From positions 992,001 to 1,056,000 of the forward strand of contig NZ_CP071953.1 of NCBI RefSeq assembly GCF_020084865.1: DNA of 64,000 nucleotides. Reading direction: 5' to 3'. This stretch comes from Candidatus Kaistella beijingensis (GTDB taxonomy: Bacteria; Bacteroidota; Bacteroidia; Flavobacteriales; Weeksellaceae). A program made the position numbers and the translations under genes. Of this stretch, positions 1 to 7,971 are shown one piece after another; within the stretch, counting starts at the first letter, position 1; every line of letters starts with the position of its first letter. Under the pieces are notes generated by a model. That model did not search any database, was not told the origin of the DNA, and worked only from the letters and a program-made list of their open reading frames with translations.

Positions 1-236
1 GCGTGGAAATTCAGTCGATGGACGATTCTTTTTTCGACCGTTTTAATGAAAACGATTTCAAAAAAATCACTCAGAATGCGAAAGATAACGCTTACAAAAC
101 GGTAAACCAGGACCGTTTAAGAAATGAGGGAAGAAAGCAACTTTTAGAAAATCTCAATAATATATTTGTTTTGGCAAAGGCTTTGAACTACAAAATTGAA
201 GACCAAACCGGTCAAATCGACACTTCAAAACTTTAA
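1..236 (+). CDS. DUF4230 family protein, C-terminal fragment
   Basis: The reading frame is open from the window edge to a TAA at 234-236, so only the last 78 codons are present. The fragment is rich in Lys, Asn and Asp and ends with a segment (ENLNNIFVLAKALNYKIED) that resembles the C-terminal helix of DUF4230 proteins, which are usually about 200 residues with one N-terminal membrane anchor. That N-terminal part lies outside the window, so membrane attachment cannot be seen. No function is established for the family. The family call rests on remembered sequence pattern only. Confidence 0.6.
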   Translation, partial: VEIQSMDDSFFDRFNENDFKKITQNAKDNAYKTVNQDRLRNEGRKQLLENLNNIFVLAKALNYKIEDQTGQIDTSKL

Positions 237-241
237 ACAAA

Positions 242-436
242 ATGATTATGGATAAGCAGAAACATCAAACCAAAACCAAAGAAGCAGAAATAAAAAAGGA
301 AAATCAGGATTTCCCAAACATTCCCGCCTCATCAGAAAAAATACATTCGGAGAAAATGGCGAAAAAGGAAATTAAAGAAACCTCTAAACTTCATGATGAC
401 GGAAAAACCGACAATACAGAGAAAAGCGAAAATTAA
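242..436 (+). CDS. Small highly charged hypothetical protein
   Basis: A 64-residue protein made almost only of Lys, Glu, Asn, Ser and Thr, with no hydrophobic segment, cysteine or recognisable domain. It starts 5 bp after the DUF4230 stop codon, so it is probably co-transcribed. ATG codons at 242 and 248 are both possible starts. A terminator hairpin overlaps its stop codon, which supports it being the last gene of the unit. The composition suggests a disordered cytoplasmic protein. I do not recognise it and it could be a non-functional ORF. Confidence 0.45.
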   Translation: MIMDKQKHQTKTKEAEIKKENQDFPNIPASSEKIHSEKMAKKEIKETSKLHDDGKTDNTEKSEN

Positions 437-455
437 TTTTTTCGCCTTTTTTTTA
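426..455 (+). terminator. Rho-independent terminator
   Basis: GCGAAAA (426-432) pairs with TTTTCGC (439-445) and is followed by a run of eight T. The stop codon of the small charged protein lies in the loop. Confidence 0.6.
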
Positions 456-559
456 TTAAATGTTAAACTAATCACAAACTCTGCAAAACGCTTTGAAATG
501 CATGATTATCGTTGTAGTATGACTTACATAACAAGTTTTAAAGTCCTGTTACAAAAATT

Positions 560-871
560 ATGAATTATAAAATCCAAGCTATTTTCGCCACTGAAAGCGA
601 GGCGAATTCGGCTTCATCACTACTCCATGCTGCAGGTTATCGTAAAGAATTTCTTGGTTATAAGCAAAACGCACACCTTCAACCCGAATCTTTGGTTGAA
701 GACCATCACATCGATAAAAATTATGTGACCGTTTTTACAAAGAATTTAAATCGTGCCTTCAAAGCAAGAAATATTTTGTCTAGAATTGGAGCGGTTTCTA
801 TCAAAATGAAACATCAGTTTTCCCAACAAATTATTAAAGTTGAAAAACTACGATTTTCAAAAAAATTGTAA
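560..871 (+). CDS. General stress protein 17M-like domain protein (short paralog)
   Basis: A 103-residue protein whose N-terminus (MNYKIQAIFATESEANSASSLLHAAGY) and central piece (VTVFTKNLNRAFKARNILSRIGAVSIK) match, residue for residue in pattern, the start and the MVTVYTDDLERAEEARDIM..GAVNV piece of the next gene at 1129. The two look like diverged tandem duplicates. The shape, a short beta-alpha-beta ferredoxin-like unit with A/G-rich helices, resembles the YflT/GsiB-type 'general stress protein 17M' domain, which is an inference. It lacks the acidic middle insert of its paralog and has a basic C-terminal tail. No promoter of the TAnnTTTG type is visible upstream. Confidence 0.6.
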   Translation: MNYKIQAIFATESEANSASSLLHAAGYRKEFLGYKQNAHLQPESLVEDHHIDKNYVTVFTKNLNRAFKARNILSRIGAVSIKMKHQFSQQIIKVEKLRFSKKL

Positions 872-1128
872 ATGAAATTCAGAATAATCTTTTGGAATAT
901 CACCAGCAACCTATCGCAATGGATCATTCTCAGAAAACGTAAAATATAAAATCCAAAAAAATTTCAGATTCAGATAATATGCTGTTAAACAATCGTTAAG
1001 ACAGCACTTGAATAAAAAGTATTATGTTAAATAGTTCTAAATTTTATACGATGCATTCCTTTTGTCATCATTTTTGATCAACTTCAACTATCAAATCACA
1101 AAATATTAACACTTAAAAATTTAACATT
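872..1128. other. Intergenic region, nothing certain
   Basis: About 257 bp of AT-rich sequence between the two stress-type paralogs. It has no TAnnTTTG box and no clear terminator. A 25-codon ORF begins directly at 872 but has no support. The 1129 gene may use an alternative sigma factor. Confidence 0.4.
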
Positions 1129-1656
1129 ATGTCTTACACAATTGTGGGAATGTTCCCAACCAACGAGGATGCAGATAAAGCTTCAAACAAATTAGATAAT
1201 GCAGGATTTGCCAAGGAAGATTACAGAGTTTCGCGCTACTCCACTTCCGGCAGCCACGAAACTGATGCAGAATATGATTATGAAGAGGACGAAAAAACCA
1301 CAGGTTTTTGGAATTGGCTTTTCGGCGACGATGAGACTGAAAAACAAAAATACAGCTACGCAGGAACAAAAAGTAACATGGTAACTGTTTACACCGATGA
1401 TTTAGAAAGAGCCGAAGAAGCGAGAGACATCATGAACGAACAAGGCGCAGTGAATGTGACCGATTTCACCAAAGACCGCTACAATAACGAAGAATTTGTT
1501 TCTCCCGATAACAATCTCACCGCCGATGAACGCGCAAGAATCATCAACAAGGCAAAAAACGATTTATATTTCACGGAAGATACAAGAACTTACAGCCTAA
1601 CCAACCGTGGGATGACTTCCGATATGGATTCCATGGGAAATAGAGACACTTTCTAA
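1129..1656 (+). CDS. General stress protein 17M-like domain protein
   Basis: A 175-residue protein beginning MSYTIVGMFPTNEDADKASN, an alpha/beta unit typical of the general stress protein 17M (YflT-like) family. An acidic, Trp-containing insert (residues about 45-75, with FWNWLFGDDE) separates it from the second half MVTVYTDDLERAEEARDIM. The C-terminal 50 residues are polar and probably disordered. It is a longer paralog of the gene at 560. The family is known from stress regulons, with no enzymatic activity demonstrated. A terminator follows at once, so it is probably transcribed alone. Confidence 0.65.
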   Translation: MSYTIVGMFPTNEDADKASNKLDNAGFAKEDYRVSRYSTSGSHETDAEYDYEEDEKTTGFWNWLFGDDETEKQKYSYAGTKSNMVTVYTDDLERAEEARDIMNEQGAVNVTDFTKDRYNNEEFVSPDNNLTADERARIINKAKNDLYFTEDTRTYSLTNRGMTSDMDSMGNRDTF

Positions 1657-1680
1657 AAATAGTTTTCATAATTTTTCGCG

Positions 1681-1713
1681 ACCCTTTCAGCACTTTTGTT
1701 GGGAGGGTTTTTT
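1681..1713 (+). terminator. Rho-independent terminator
   Basis: ACCCT (1681-1685) pairs with AGGGT (1704-1708), with an inner CAGCA/TGTTG helix and a following run of T. It lies 25 bp after the stress-type gene. Confidence 0.6.
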
Positions 1714-1743
1714 GTCATTGCGAGCGAACCGAAGCAATCTCAT
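1714..1743. repeat. Intergenic relative of the 24-nt TTCG/GCTCAG element
   Basis: The stretch TGTCATTGCGAGCGAACC and onward, read on the minus strand, runs GCTTCGGTTCGCTCGC then AATGACA. It aligns with the element found in frame inside the macroglobulin gene at 23269-23292 (GCTTCGGCTTCGCTCAGC then GCGACA), with small indels. Here it is non-coding. Confidence 0.5.
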
Positions 1744-1780
1744 TTTTTTTAGAAGCATCAAGTTTTGAGATTTGTTTGAA

Positions 1781-1840
1781 GGGCAGTCCCGCTTTCCATT
1801 ACCATTGAAAATTTACAAATCAGAGAGTCAATCGAGGCTA
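1781..1840 (-). repeat. Structured intergenic element, copy 1
   Basis: Read on the minus strand it begins TAGCCTCGATTG (1840-1829) and ends GTAATGGAAAGCGGGACTGC (1802-1783). These same two ends bound the longer copy at 20333-20412. The inner part differs completely and here is a short AT-rich stretch. The whole 1714-2068 region carries no other visible feature. Confidence 0.6.
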
Positions 1841-2068
1841 GAAGTCTTTTCAGTTCTTCTTTTGAAAAAATTCTGCGCCATCTACAAAATCTGCGAGAGA
1901 AAAATTTTCACTTTTTTAGGTTTTTTTGGTAGCAGTATCAAAATATCAATAGAAACAAGTTTTAACCCGTTTTAACAGCAGAACTCAATTTGGCTTTAGC
2001 CAAAATTTCAAGTATTTCTTTCGGATTAAAAAAAACTCCCTCGAAAACACAGTTTCACAAAAAATCCG

Positions 2069-2076
2069 TATTTTTG
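2069..2076 (+). promoter_or_regulatory. -7 promoter box for thrS
   Basis: TATTTTTG matches the Bacteroidetes sigma-ABfr -7 consensus TAnnTTTG. It lies 23 bp before the thrS start codon. Confidence 0.65.
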
Positions 2077-2099
2077 CCACTTATAATTTTTAGGTCAAA

Positions 2100-4040
2100 A
2101 TGATTAAAATCACTCTTCCCGACGGAAGCATTAAAGAATTTGAAAACCCGGTCACTCCGCTTGAAGTAGCCAAATCAATAAGTGAAGGTTTAGCGAGAAA
2201 CACGATATCTGCAGTTGTAAACGGAACGCAGACCGAAATTTCTACACCAATCACAACGGATTCTACTATTCAGCTTCTTACGTGGAACGATGATTTGGGA
2301 AAAAGAGCATTTTGGCATTCATCGGCTCACCTTTTGGCGCAGGCTATTATGGAATTTTATCCAAACGCTAAATTGACGATCGGTCCTGCAATTGAAAGTG
2401 GTTTTTATTACGACGTAGATTTCGGTGACGAATCTTTAAGCGAAAAAGATTTCGAGAAAATCGAAAAGAAAATGTTGGAAAATGCGAAGAAAGACGCATC
2501 TTTTAATCTTTACGCAGTTTCAAAAGCCGATGCATTAAAAGAATACGAAGGAAACGAATACAAAACAGAATTGATTTCCAACCTCAACGATGGTGAAATC
2601 ACTTTCTGTACTCACGATAATTTCACCGATTTATGTCGAGGCGGTCACATTCCGTCCACAGGAATTGTGAAAGCGGTAAAAATTTTAAACGCCGCGGGAG
2701 CTTATTGGAGAGGCGACGAAAAAAACAAACAGTTAACACGAGTTTACGGGATATCTTTCCCAAAACAGAAAGATTTAACCGAATATTTAGAAAGACTCGA
2801 AGAAGCAAAACGCCGCGACCACAGAAAACTTGGCAAAGAATTGGGGATTTTCGCTTTCTCTGAAAAAGTGGGTGCAGGTTTGCCACTTTGGTTACCGAAA
2901 GGAACGGCTTTGAGAAAAAAATTAGAAAAGTTCCTTTCCGAAGCACAGAAAAAATCAGGTTACGAATTCGTGATGTCGCCGCATATTGGCGCAAAAGATT
3001 TGTACGTAACTTCAGGACATTGGGATAAATATGGAGCAGATAGTTTTCAACCGATTAAAACTCCGAACGAAGGTGAGGAATTTATGTTAAAACCAATGAA
3101 CTGTCCTCATCACTGCGAAATCTACAAAGTCGGACAATGGTCTTACAAAGATTTGCCTAAACGTTTCGCAGAATTCGGAACGGTTTACAGATACGAACAA
3201 TCAGGTGAACTTCACGGTTTGACTAGAGTTCGCGGATTTACTCAAGACGATGCGCATATTTTCTGTACTCCCGACCAACTTTTGGCAGAGTTTGAAAACG
3301 TGATTGATTTGACGCTTTATGTCTTTAAATCATTAGGATTTGAAGATTTTGTGACTCAAATTTCTTTGAGAGATCCGGAAAACAAAGACAAATATATCGG
3401 TTCTGATGAGAACTGGAAAAAAGCAGAAGATGCCATCATTCAAGCCGCTGAAAAGAAAGGTTTGAAAACGGTGGTTGAATATGGTGAAGCCGCTTTCTAC
3501 GGTCCGAAACTCGATTTCATGGTAAAAGATGCACTTGGAAGAAGTTGGCAATTGGGAACCATTCAGGTAGATTACAATTTACCGGAAAGATTCGATTTGT
3601 GGTACACCGGGAACGATAACGAAAAACACAGACCGGTGATGATTCACAGAGCGCCATTCGGTTCTATGGAGCGTTTCATCGCTATTTTACTAGAAAATAC
3701 GGCGGGAGATTTTCCACTTTGGTTGGCTCCGGATCAGTTTATCATTTTGCCGATTAGTGAAAAATATGTGGATTATGCAAAAAAAGTTTCACAATTATTA
3801 GAAAATCACGATATTAGCGGCTTAATTGATGAACGAAACGAGAAGACCGGAAAGAAAATCCGTGACGCAGAAATCAAGAAATTGCCATTCATGCTGATTG
3901 TAGGTGAAAACGAGGAAGCCAATGGAACTGTTTCTGTAAGAAGAAGAGGCGAAGGCGATTTAGGAGCGATGAGCGTGGAAGATTTCATCAATTACTTTGC
4001 AAAGCATTCGGCGATCAGTAATCAGCTTTCGGCGAATTGA
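2100..4040 (+). CDS. thrS: Threonine--tRNA ligase
   Basis: Class II synthetase of 646 residues that charges tRNA-Thr in the cytoplasm. The order is canonical: N-terminal TGS domain (1-60), the editing domain with [14 protein letters not shown] (about 75-90), motif 2 ([20 protein letters not shown]), the zinc-binding [10 protein letters not shown] and motif 3 ([17 protein letters not shown]), followed by the anticodon-binding domain. Start is the ATG after a -7 box. The last ten residues, [10 protein letters not shown], go beyond the usual end of the family and are encoded by a heptamer repeat array at 4009-4036, so they are probably a recent extension. No T-box or attenuator is seen. Confidence 0.97.
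   Translation: MIKITLPDGSIKEFENPVTPLEVAKSISEGLARNTISAVVNGTQTEISTPITTDSTIQLLTWNDDLGKRAFWHSSAHLLAQAIMEFYPNAKLTIGPAIESGFYYDVDFGDESLSEKDFEKIEKKMLENAKKDASFNLYAVSKADALKEYEGNEYKTELISNLNDGEITFCTHDNFTDLCRGGHIPSTGIVKAVKILNAAGAYWRGDEKNKQLTRVYGISFPKQKDLTEYLERLEEAKRRDHRKLGKELGIFAFSEKVGAGLPLWLPKGTALRKKLEKFLSEAQKKSGYEFVMSPHIGAKDLYVTSGHWDKYGADSFQPIKTPNEGEEFMLKPMNCPHHCEIYKVGQWSYKDLPKRFAEFGTVYRYEQSGELHGLTRVRGFTQDDAHIFCTPDQLLAEFENVIDLTLYVFKSLGFEDFVTQISLRDPENKDKYIGSDENWKKAEDAIIQAAEKKGLKTVVEYGEAAFYGPKLDFMVKDALGRSWQLGTIQVDYNLPERFDLWYTGNDNEKHRPVMIHRAPFGSMERFIAILLENTAGDFPLWLAPDQFIILPISEKYVDYAKKVSQLLENHDISGLIDERNEKTGKKIRDAEIKKLPFMLIVGENEEANGTVSVRRRGEGDLGAMSVEDFINYFAKHSAISNQLSAN
4009..4036 (+). repeat. 7-bp tandem array inside the thrS 3' end
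   Basis: Four consecutive heptamers, CGGCGAT, CAGTAAT, CAGCTTT, CGGCGAA, in strict 7-bp phase. They encode the extra C-terminal residues of ThrRS. The units resemble those at 4104-4138 and 41922-41977. Confidence 0.6.
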
Positions 4041-4067
4041 GAAAAAAAATAAAATTAAGAATTGTTT

Positions 4068-4092
4068 GAACGAAATGAGTTTCACTTCGTTC
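4068..4092. repeat. Intergenic hairpin after thrS
   Basis: GAACGAA (4068-4074) pairs with TTCGTTC (4086-4092), and the inner TGA/TCA extends the stem across one mismatch. There is no T-tract, so it is not a typical terminator. Confidence 0.5.
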
Positions 4093-4103
4093 GCAATCAC
4101 AAA

Positions 4104-4138
4104 GCTGAAAGCAGATTGCAGACAGCCGATCGCATTTA
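4104..4138 (+). repeat. 7-bp tandem array upstream of infC
   Basis: Five heptamers starting GC: GCTGAAA, GCAGATT, GCAGACA, GCCGATC, GCATTTA, consensus GCNGANN. The array ends 24 bp before the infC start codon. Confidence 0.65.
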
Positions 4139-4162
4139 ATTAACCAATAAAAATATAAACCC

Positions 4163-4726
4163 ATAGCACAGAAATTTAACTACAGAGGAAGAGGTCCACA
4201 AAGACGCGTTCAGGAAGATTTGCACCAAATTAATGAAAAAATTAGGGCAAAAGAAGTTCGTTTGGTAGGAGACAATGTAGAACCGGGAGTTTATCCGCTC
4301 GCGAAAGCACAGGAAATTGCAAGAGACCAGGAATTAGATTTGGTGGTAATTTCCGATAAGTCGGAACCTTATATTTGCCGGATTTTAGATTACAAGAAGT
4401 TTCTTTACGAACAAAAAAAGAAGCAGAAAGAACTAAAGGCAAAACAGGTAAAAGTAGTCGTAAAAGAAATTCGTTTCGGTCCACAAACCGACGAGCACGA
4501 TTACGAATTCAAAAAGAAACACGCTGAAAAATTCTTGGAAGAAGGTTCCAAGCTGAAAACGTATGTTTTCTTCAAAGGACGTTCTATCATTTTCAAAGAT
4601 CAAGGGGAAATTCTTCTTTTGAAATTGGCGCAGGAACTGGAACATGTAGGAAAAGTTGACCAGTTGCCAAAACTCGAAGGAAAGCGGATGATTATGATGA
4701 TGAGCCCGAAGAAGGCGGCGAAATAG
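4163..4726 (+). CDS. infC: Translation initiation factor IF-3 (AUA start codon)
   Basis: Protein of 187 residues with the IF3 N domain ([19 protein letters not shown]), linker and C domain ([25 protein letters not shown]), ending in a basic tail. The frame upstream of the conserved N-terminus ([19 protein letters not shown]) holds a stop at 4148-4150 and no ATG, GTG or TTG before it. The only plausible start is ATA at 4163. A TTG at 4220 would remove the conserved N-terminus. Rare near-cognate starts in infC are an established device in E. coli (AUU), where IF3 itself rejects the codon and so limits its own synthesis. The same autocontrol is inferred here. A terminator and a new promoter separate it from rpmI. 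Confidence 0.93.
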   Translation: MAQKFNYRGRGPQRRVQEDLHQINEKIRAKEVRLVGDNVEPGVYPLAKAQEIARDQELDLVVISDKSEPYICRILDYKKFLYEQKKKQKELKAKQVKVVVKEIRFGPQTDEHDYEFKKKHAEKFLEEGSKLKTYVFFKGRSIIFKDQGEILLLKLAQELEHVGKVDQLPKLEGKRMIMMMSPKKAAK

Positions 4727-4780
4727 TGCAGTTTAGCAATTTTAAATTAATAAAAATTAAACTATTTGGTACAAACTGTA

Positions 4781-4811
4781 AAAGAGATTTCGCAAGGAAT
4801 CTCTTTTTGTA
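4781..4811 (+). terminator. Terminator between infC and rpmI
   Basis: AAAGAGATT (4781-4789) pairs with AATCTCTTT (4798-4806), followed by T residues. It splits the usual infC-rpmI-rplT unit. Confidence 0.75.
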
Positions 4812-4858
4812 ATGATAGTAATAAATGGGTAATATTTATATATTCCAAAAAAAAATTG

Positions 4859-4866
4859 TACTTTTG
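4859..4866 (+). promoter_or_regulatory. -7 promoter box for rpmI-rplT
   Basis: TACTTTTG fits TAnnTTTG and lies between the infC terminator and the rpmI start, about 36 bp upstream of the ATG. Confidence 0.65.
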
Positions 4867-4902
4867 CAAACTCATTGATAACAAGATATAAAAGCAAAAA
4901 AA

Positions 4903-5100
4903 ATGTCAAAATTAAAAACGAAATCAGGTGCTAAAAAGCGTTTTAAGCTTACCGGAACCGGTAAAATTAAAAGAAAAAATGCTTACAAAAGCCACATCTT
5001 GACAAAGAAAGAAACCAAGCAGAAGAGAAATCTTACGCAGACTTCCTACGTTGCAACTGTGGACGAGAAAAGCGTTTTGCGTCAATTAGCAATCAAGTAG
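4903..5100 (+). CDS. rpmI: 50S ribosomal protein L35
   Basis: Short basic protein of 65 residues beginning [20 protein letters not shown], the L35 signature, with the [14 protein letters not shown] segment that contacts 23S rRNA in the family. Length is normal. It has its own promoter and is followed after 120 bp by rplT, with which it is presumably co-transcribed. Confidence 0.97.
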   Translation: MSKLKTKSGAKKRFKLTGTGKIKRKNAYKSHILTKKETKQKRNLTQTSYVATVDEKSVLRQLAIK

Positions 5101-5220
5101 TTTTTATAAATCATTTCGGTTTATAAGAATTCAAAAAAATTCAGAAATTTTAACCCTGAATTGGGGCTCCAAAGAATGTTGAAACAAACATCGCACAATT
5201 CAAAAAAAACAATTTAAATT

Positions 5221-5565
5221 ATGCCAAGATCAGTAAATGCAGTAGCTTCTAGAGCTCGCAGAAAAAAAGTAATGAAGCAGGCTAAAGGTTTTTTCGGTAG
5301 AAGAAAAAATGTTTGGACCGTAGCTAAAAACGCCGTGGAAAAAGCGATGCAATACGCTTACCGCGGAAGAAAAGAGAAGAAAAGAAATTTCAGATCGCTT
5401 TGGATCACGCGTATCAACGCAGGAACCAGAGAACACGGAATGTCTTATTCCCAATTTATGGGCGCTCTAAAAAAGAACAACATCGAATTGAACAGAAAAG
5501 TTTTAGCAGATTTAGCGATGAATCATCCTGAAGCGTTCAAAGCGGTTGTAGATCAAGTAAAATAA
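5221..5565 (+). CDS. rplT: 50S ribosomal protein L20
   Basis: A 114-residue basic protein with the L20 pattern: [20 protein letters not shown] at the N-terminus, then [21 protein letters not shown] and the C-terminal globular part [22 protein letters not shown]20 binds 23S rRNA early in 50S assembly and in several bacteria represses its own operon. No clear L20-binding leader is visible here, because rpmI has a short AT-rich leader. A strong terminator follows. Confidence 0.97.
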   Translation: MPRSVNAVASRARRKKVMKQAKGFFGRRKNVWTVAKNAVEKAMQYAYRGRKEKKRNFRSLWITRINAGTREHGMSYSQFMGALKKNNIELNRKVLADLAMNHPEAFKAVVDQVK

Positions 5566-5591
5566 TGTAAAATTTTTTGTTATCAATATTA

Positions 5592-5620
5592 AATCCTGAA
5601 CAATGAAGTTCAGGATTTTT
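5592..5620 (+). terminator. Terminator of rpmI-rplT
   Basis: AATCCTGAAC (5592-5601) pairs with GTTCAGGATT (5608-5617), followed by a T-run. Confidence 0.85.
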
Positions 5621-5624
5621 TAAT

Positions 5625-5632
5625 TAAATTTG
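5625..5632 (+). promoter_or_regulatory. -7 promoter box for the M28 peptidase
   Basis: TAAATTTG fits TAnnTTTG, 17 bp before the ATG at 5649 and directly after the rplT terminator. Confidence 0.6.
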
Positions 5633-5648
5633 GGCAACTTTATATAAA

Positions 5649-6824
5649 ATGAAAAAATTACTCCTCATTTCATCAGTTTGTTGGTCATTTGGTTTTCAAG
5701 CGCAGACCTTTACTGCAGCATACCAAAACCGCGTAAATCAAATTACACAGAACAACATCAACACCTATCTTACTGAATTTGCAAGTTTCGGAGTGAAAAG
5801 TACCGGAAGTACAAACAACAACAATGCTTTCAACTGGCTGAAAAACAAATATCTTTCTTTTGGTTATTCCGCGGCGCAGATTTCTGAAAATGCTTTTAAC
5901 TACGGTGGAAATTCCACCAAGAATCTAATCCTTACTAAAACCGGCACACTTTATCCAAATACCTATGTAATTGTTTGCGGACATTACGACACCATCGCTG
6001 GTCCCGGCGTAAATGATAATGGGAGCGGAACTTCAATAATTCTGGAGATGGCCAGAATTTTGAAAGATGTACCCACGGATTACTCCATCAAGTTCATCAA
6101 CTTCAGTGGTGAAGAACAGGGACTTTTGGGAAGCCAAAACTACGTAAACACTGTGGTGAATTCTACCAATCCGAAAATGAACATCAAACTGGTCTTTAAT
6201 ATCGATGAAGTAGGAGGAATTGCGGGACAGATAAACAACACCATCACTTGCGAAAGAGATACTAATAATTCCCCTTCTACAAATAATGCAGCATCTAATC
6301 AAGTCACACAGGAATTAATGAATTGTGTGACACTTTATTCGCCTCTGCAAACGAATCTTTCCTATGCCTATGCTTCGGATTATATGCCTTTTCAAGCCAA
6401 CAATGAAATAATTACCGGTTTTTATGAGTACAATGTGAGCAATTATCCACACACCGCAAACGACACTTATGCGAATATGGATCCTGTTTATGTTTATAAT
6501 GTCGCTAAAGCCGCTTTAGGAGCTACACAGCATTTTGCCGTTGCAAGCACTCAAAATCTTGCACTTGTAGATTGCCCTCCTGAAAAAATGTTTGAATCCC
6601 TAAAAATTTATCCAAATCCAACCAAAGATTTTATTAATATCGAAATGTTGAACAACAACTTACGAGATTACACTTTTTCTATTACTGATATGAACGGCAA
6701 ACAACTATTAAAATCTGAAAATAGCAGGAAGATCGACGTCTCTAAACTATCACCGGGAATGTATTTCGGAACACTTAATGTTGAAGGACAAACCACCACC
6801 AGAAAAATCATCATCAATAAATAA
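5649..6824 (+). CDS. Secreted M28 family metallopeptidase with T9SS sorting domain
   Basis: A 391-residue protein with a signal peptide (MKKLLLISSVCWSFGFQAQ). The M28 zinc-aminopeptidase core shows the metal ligands in order: GHYDT (His), VNDNGSG (bridging Asp), SGEEQGLLGS (catalytic and ligand Glu), NIDEVGG (Asp) and a late His in YPHTANDT. The last about 75 residues (LKIYPNPTKDFINIE ... GQTTTRKIIINK) form a type A C-terminal domain of the type IX secretion system, so the enzyme is exported to the cell surface or medium. Substrate is unknown. M28 members remove N-terminal amino acids from peptides. It is a single-gene unit with its own promoter and terminator. Confidence 0.92.
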   Translation: MKKLLLISSVCWSFGFQAQTFTAAYQNRVNQITQNNINTYLTEFASFGVKSTGSTNNNNAFNWLKNKYLSFGYSAAQISENAFNYGGNSTKNLILTKTGTLYPNTYVIVCGHYDTIAGPGVNDNGSGTSIILEMARILKDVPTDYSIKFINFSGEEQGLLGSQNYVNTVVNSTNPKMNIKLVFNIDEVGGIAGQINNTITCERDTNNSPSTNNAASNQVTQELMNCVTLYSPLQTNLSYAYASDYMPFQANNEIITGFYEYNVSNYPHTANDTYANMDPVYVYNVAKAALGATQHFAVASTQNLALVDCPPEKMFESLKIYPNPTKDFINIEMLNNNLRDYTFSITDMNGKQLLKSENSRKIDVSKLSPGMYFGTLNVEGQTTTRKIIINK

Positions 6825-6856
6825 AATAATCCCGAGTGTTTTTACGCGGGATTATT
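6825..6856. terminator. Bidirectional terminator
   Basis: AATAATCCCG (6825-6834) pairs with CGGGATTATT (6847-6856). It ends the peptidase gene from the left and overlaps the 3' end of the decayed leftward gene. Confidence 0.75.
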
Positions 6857-7278
6857 TATTATTTGTTCTCTGTATTGCTTTTGAAGAGCTTCCAGTTCTT
6901 TTTCATTTTGGATGAGCTTCTCATTGATTTCAGCAATTGATGTTGCAATTTGTGTCAGTTTTTGATTAAAGGTTGAGCTATTTTTCTCTGGTGAACTACT
7001 TAATTTATTCTCCAGGGAGATTTTTTGTTCATTCAATTTTTTGAGTTTTGATTCAAGCCTTTCTTTTCTGGCATAATTTAGCTCAAAGCTTTCATTAAGC
7101 GATCTCATTTTTGATCTTTCGCTATTTTCTGCACTGTTTTTCATATTATTTAAAGTTCCTACACTTGTGGCGCTTGAAACCTGAGTGTGGTAAATTCTTT
7201 GGGACAGCAATAAATCGTGTTGTGTTTAGGCTGAAAAGTCTGAAAAGCAAAAAGTGCAAAAGGATAAATTAATTTCAT
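6842..7278 (-). pseudogene. Decayed secreted coiled-coil protein gene
   Basis: The leftward frame 7210-6842 encodes 122 residues with a long Lys/Glu/Gln coiled coil (ARKERLESKLKKLNEQKISL and onward) but no good start codon, only TTG. Just upstream an ATG at 7278 opens MKLIYPFALFAFQTF, a typical signal peptide, in another frame. Adding one T to the T4 run (complement of 7234-7237) and reading the TAA at 7228-7226 as CAA gives ..QTFSAQTQHDLLLSQRIYH.., a perfect SA-Q cleavage site running into the coiled coil. Two lesions, a frameshift and a nonsense change, make a real pseudogene more likely than one sequencing error. Function is unknown. It could have been a periplasmic coiled-coil protein. 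Confidence 0.7.
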
Positions 7279-7312
7279 ATAAGTTATTAGAATAATTACG
7301 TACCTAAGCATT

Positions 7313-7900
7313 CTATTTCATTCTCGAAATCAAAACTTCTTCAATATCCTGAAGTTTGAAATTTTTGGTTTTCAATAAAATTAAAAAATGGTAAAGCAAA
7401 TCCGCCGCTTCATTTTTAAATAAATCTTCATTGTTGTCTTTAGCTTCTAACACCAATTCTACGGCTTCCTCTCCTACTTTTTGTGCTACTTTGTTGATGC
7501 CGCGTTTGTAGAGTTGATTGGTGTAAGAATTTTCATCACTCTCATCAATTCTCTGTGAAATTTTTTCTTCTAATTGATACAGAAATCCTTTATTTTCTTT
7601 TTCGCCAAAACAACTAAAAGTTTCTTTGTGACAAACGACATTGGTTGGAACAACTTTAATCAAAATCGTATCATTATCACAATCGATTTTTAAATCTTTA
7701 ACATATAGAAAATTTCCGCTTTCCTCACCTTTTGTCCAAAGTCGCTTTTTGGTTCGGCTGAAAAATGTGACTTTTCCTTCTTTTTGGGTTTTTTCAAGGG
7801 CTTCTTCATTCATATAGCCCAACATTAAAACCTGCAAAGTCCTGTCATCCTGAATGATAACAGGAACCAAACCGCTTACTTTTTCAAAATCTATATTCAT
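7313..7900 (-). CDS. hisIE: Bifunctional phosphoribosyl-AMP cyclohydrolase / phosphoribosyl-ATP diphosphatase
   Basis: 195 residues carrying steps 2 and 3 of histidine synthesis. The N-terminal HisI part has the metal-binding pattern DCDNDTILIKV and VVCHKETFSCF. The C-terminal HisE part (from about residue 105) shows QKVGEEAVELVLEAK and NEAADLLYHFLILL, the metal-binding Glu/Asp set of MazG-like pyrophosphatases. It is the last gene of the his operon, 71 bp after hisF. Fusion of HisI and HisE is common in Bacteroidetes and Proteobacteria. Confidence 0.96.
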   Translation of the reverse strand: MNIDFEKVSGLVPVIIQDDRTLQVLMLGYMNEEALEKTQKEGKVTFFSRTKKRLWTKGEESGNFLYVKDLKIDCDNDTILIKVVPTNVVCHKETFSCFGEKENKGFLYQLEEKISQRIDESDENSYTNQLYKRGINKVAQKVGEEAVELVLEAKDNNEDLFKNEAADLLYHFLILLKTKNFKLQDIEEVLISRMK

Positions 7901-7971
7901 AATGTTTTATAATTTCTCACAGATTTTCTCAGAATTTTAGACCTGCCTAACTTGTAAAATCAGAGAGAGTT

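Noticed and set aside
872..950. 25-codon ORF after the short stress paralog
   Set aside because: No promoter, no conserved pattern and no hydrophobic or charged signature; probably chance.
4739..4902. L20-type autoregulatory leader before rpmI
   Set aside because: The stretch has a simple terminator and a new promoter; no pseudoknot-like pairing could be recognised by eye.
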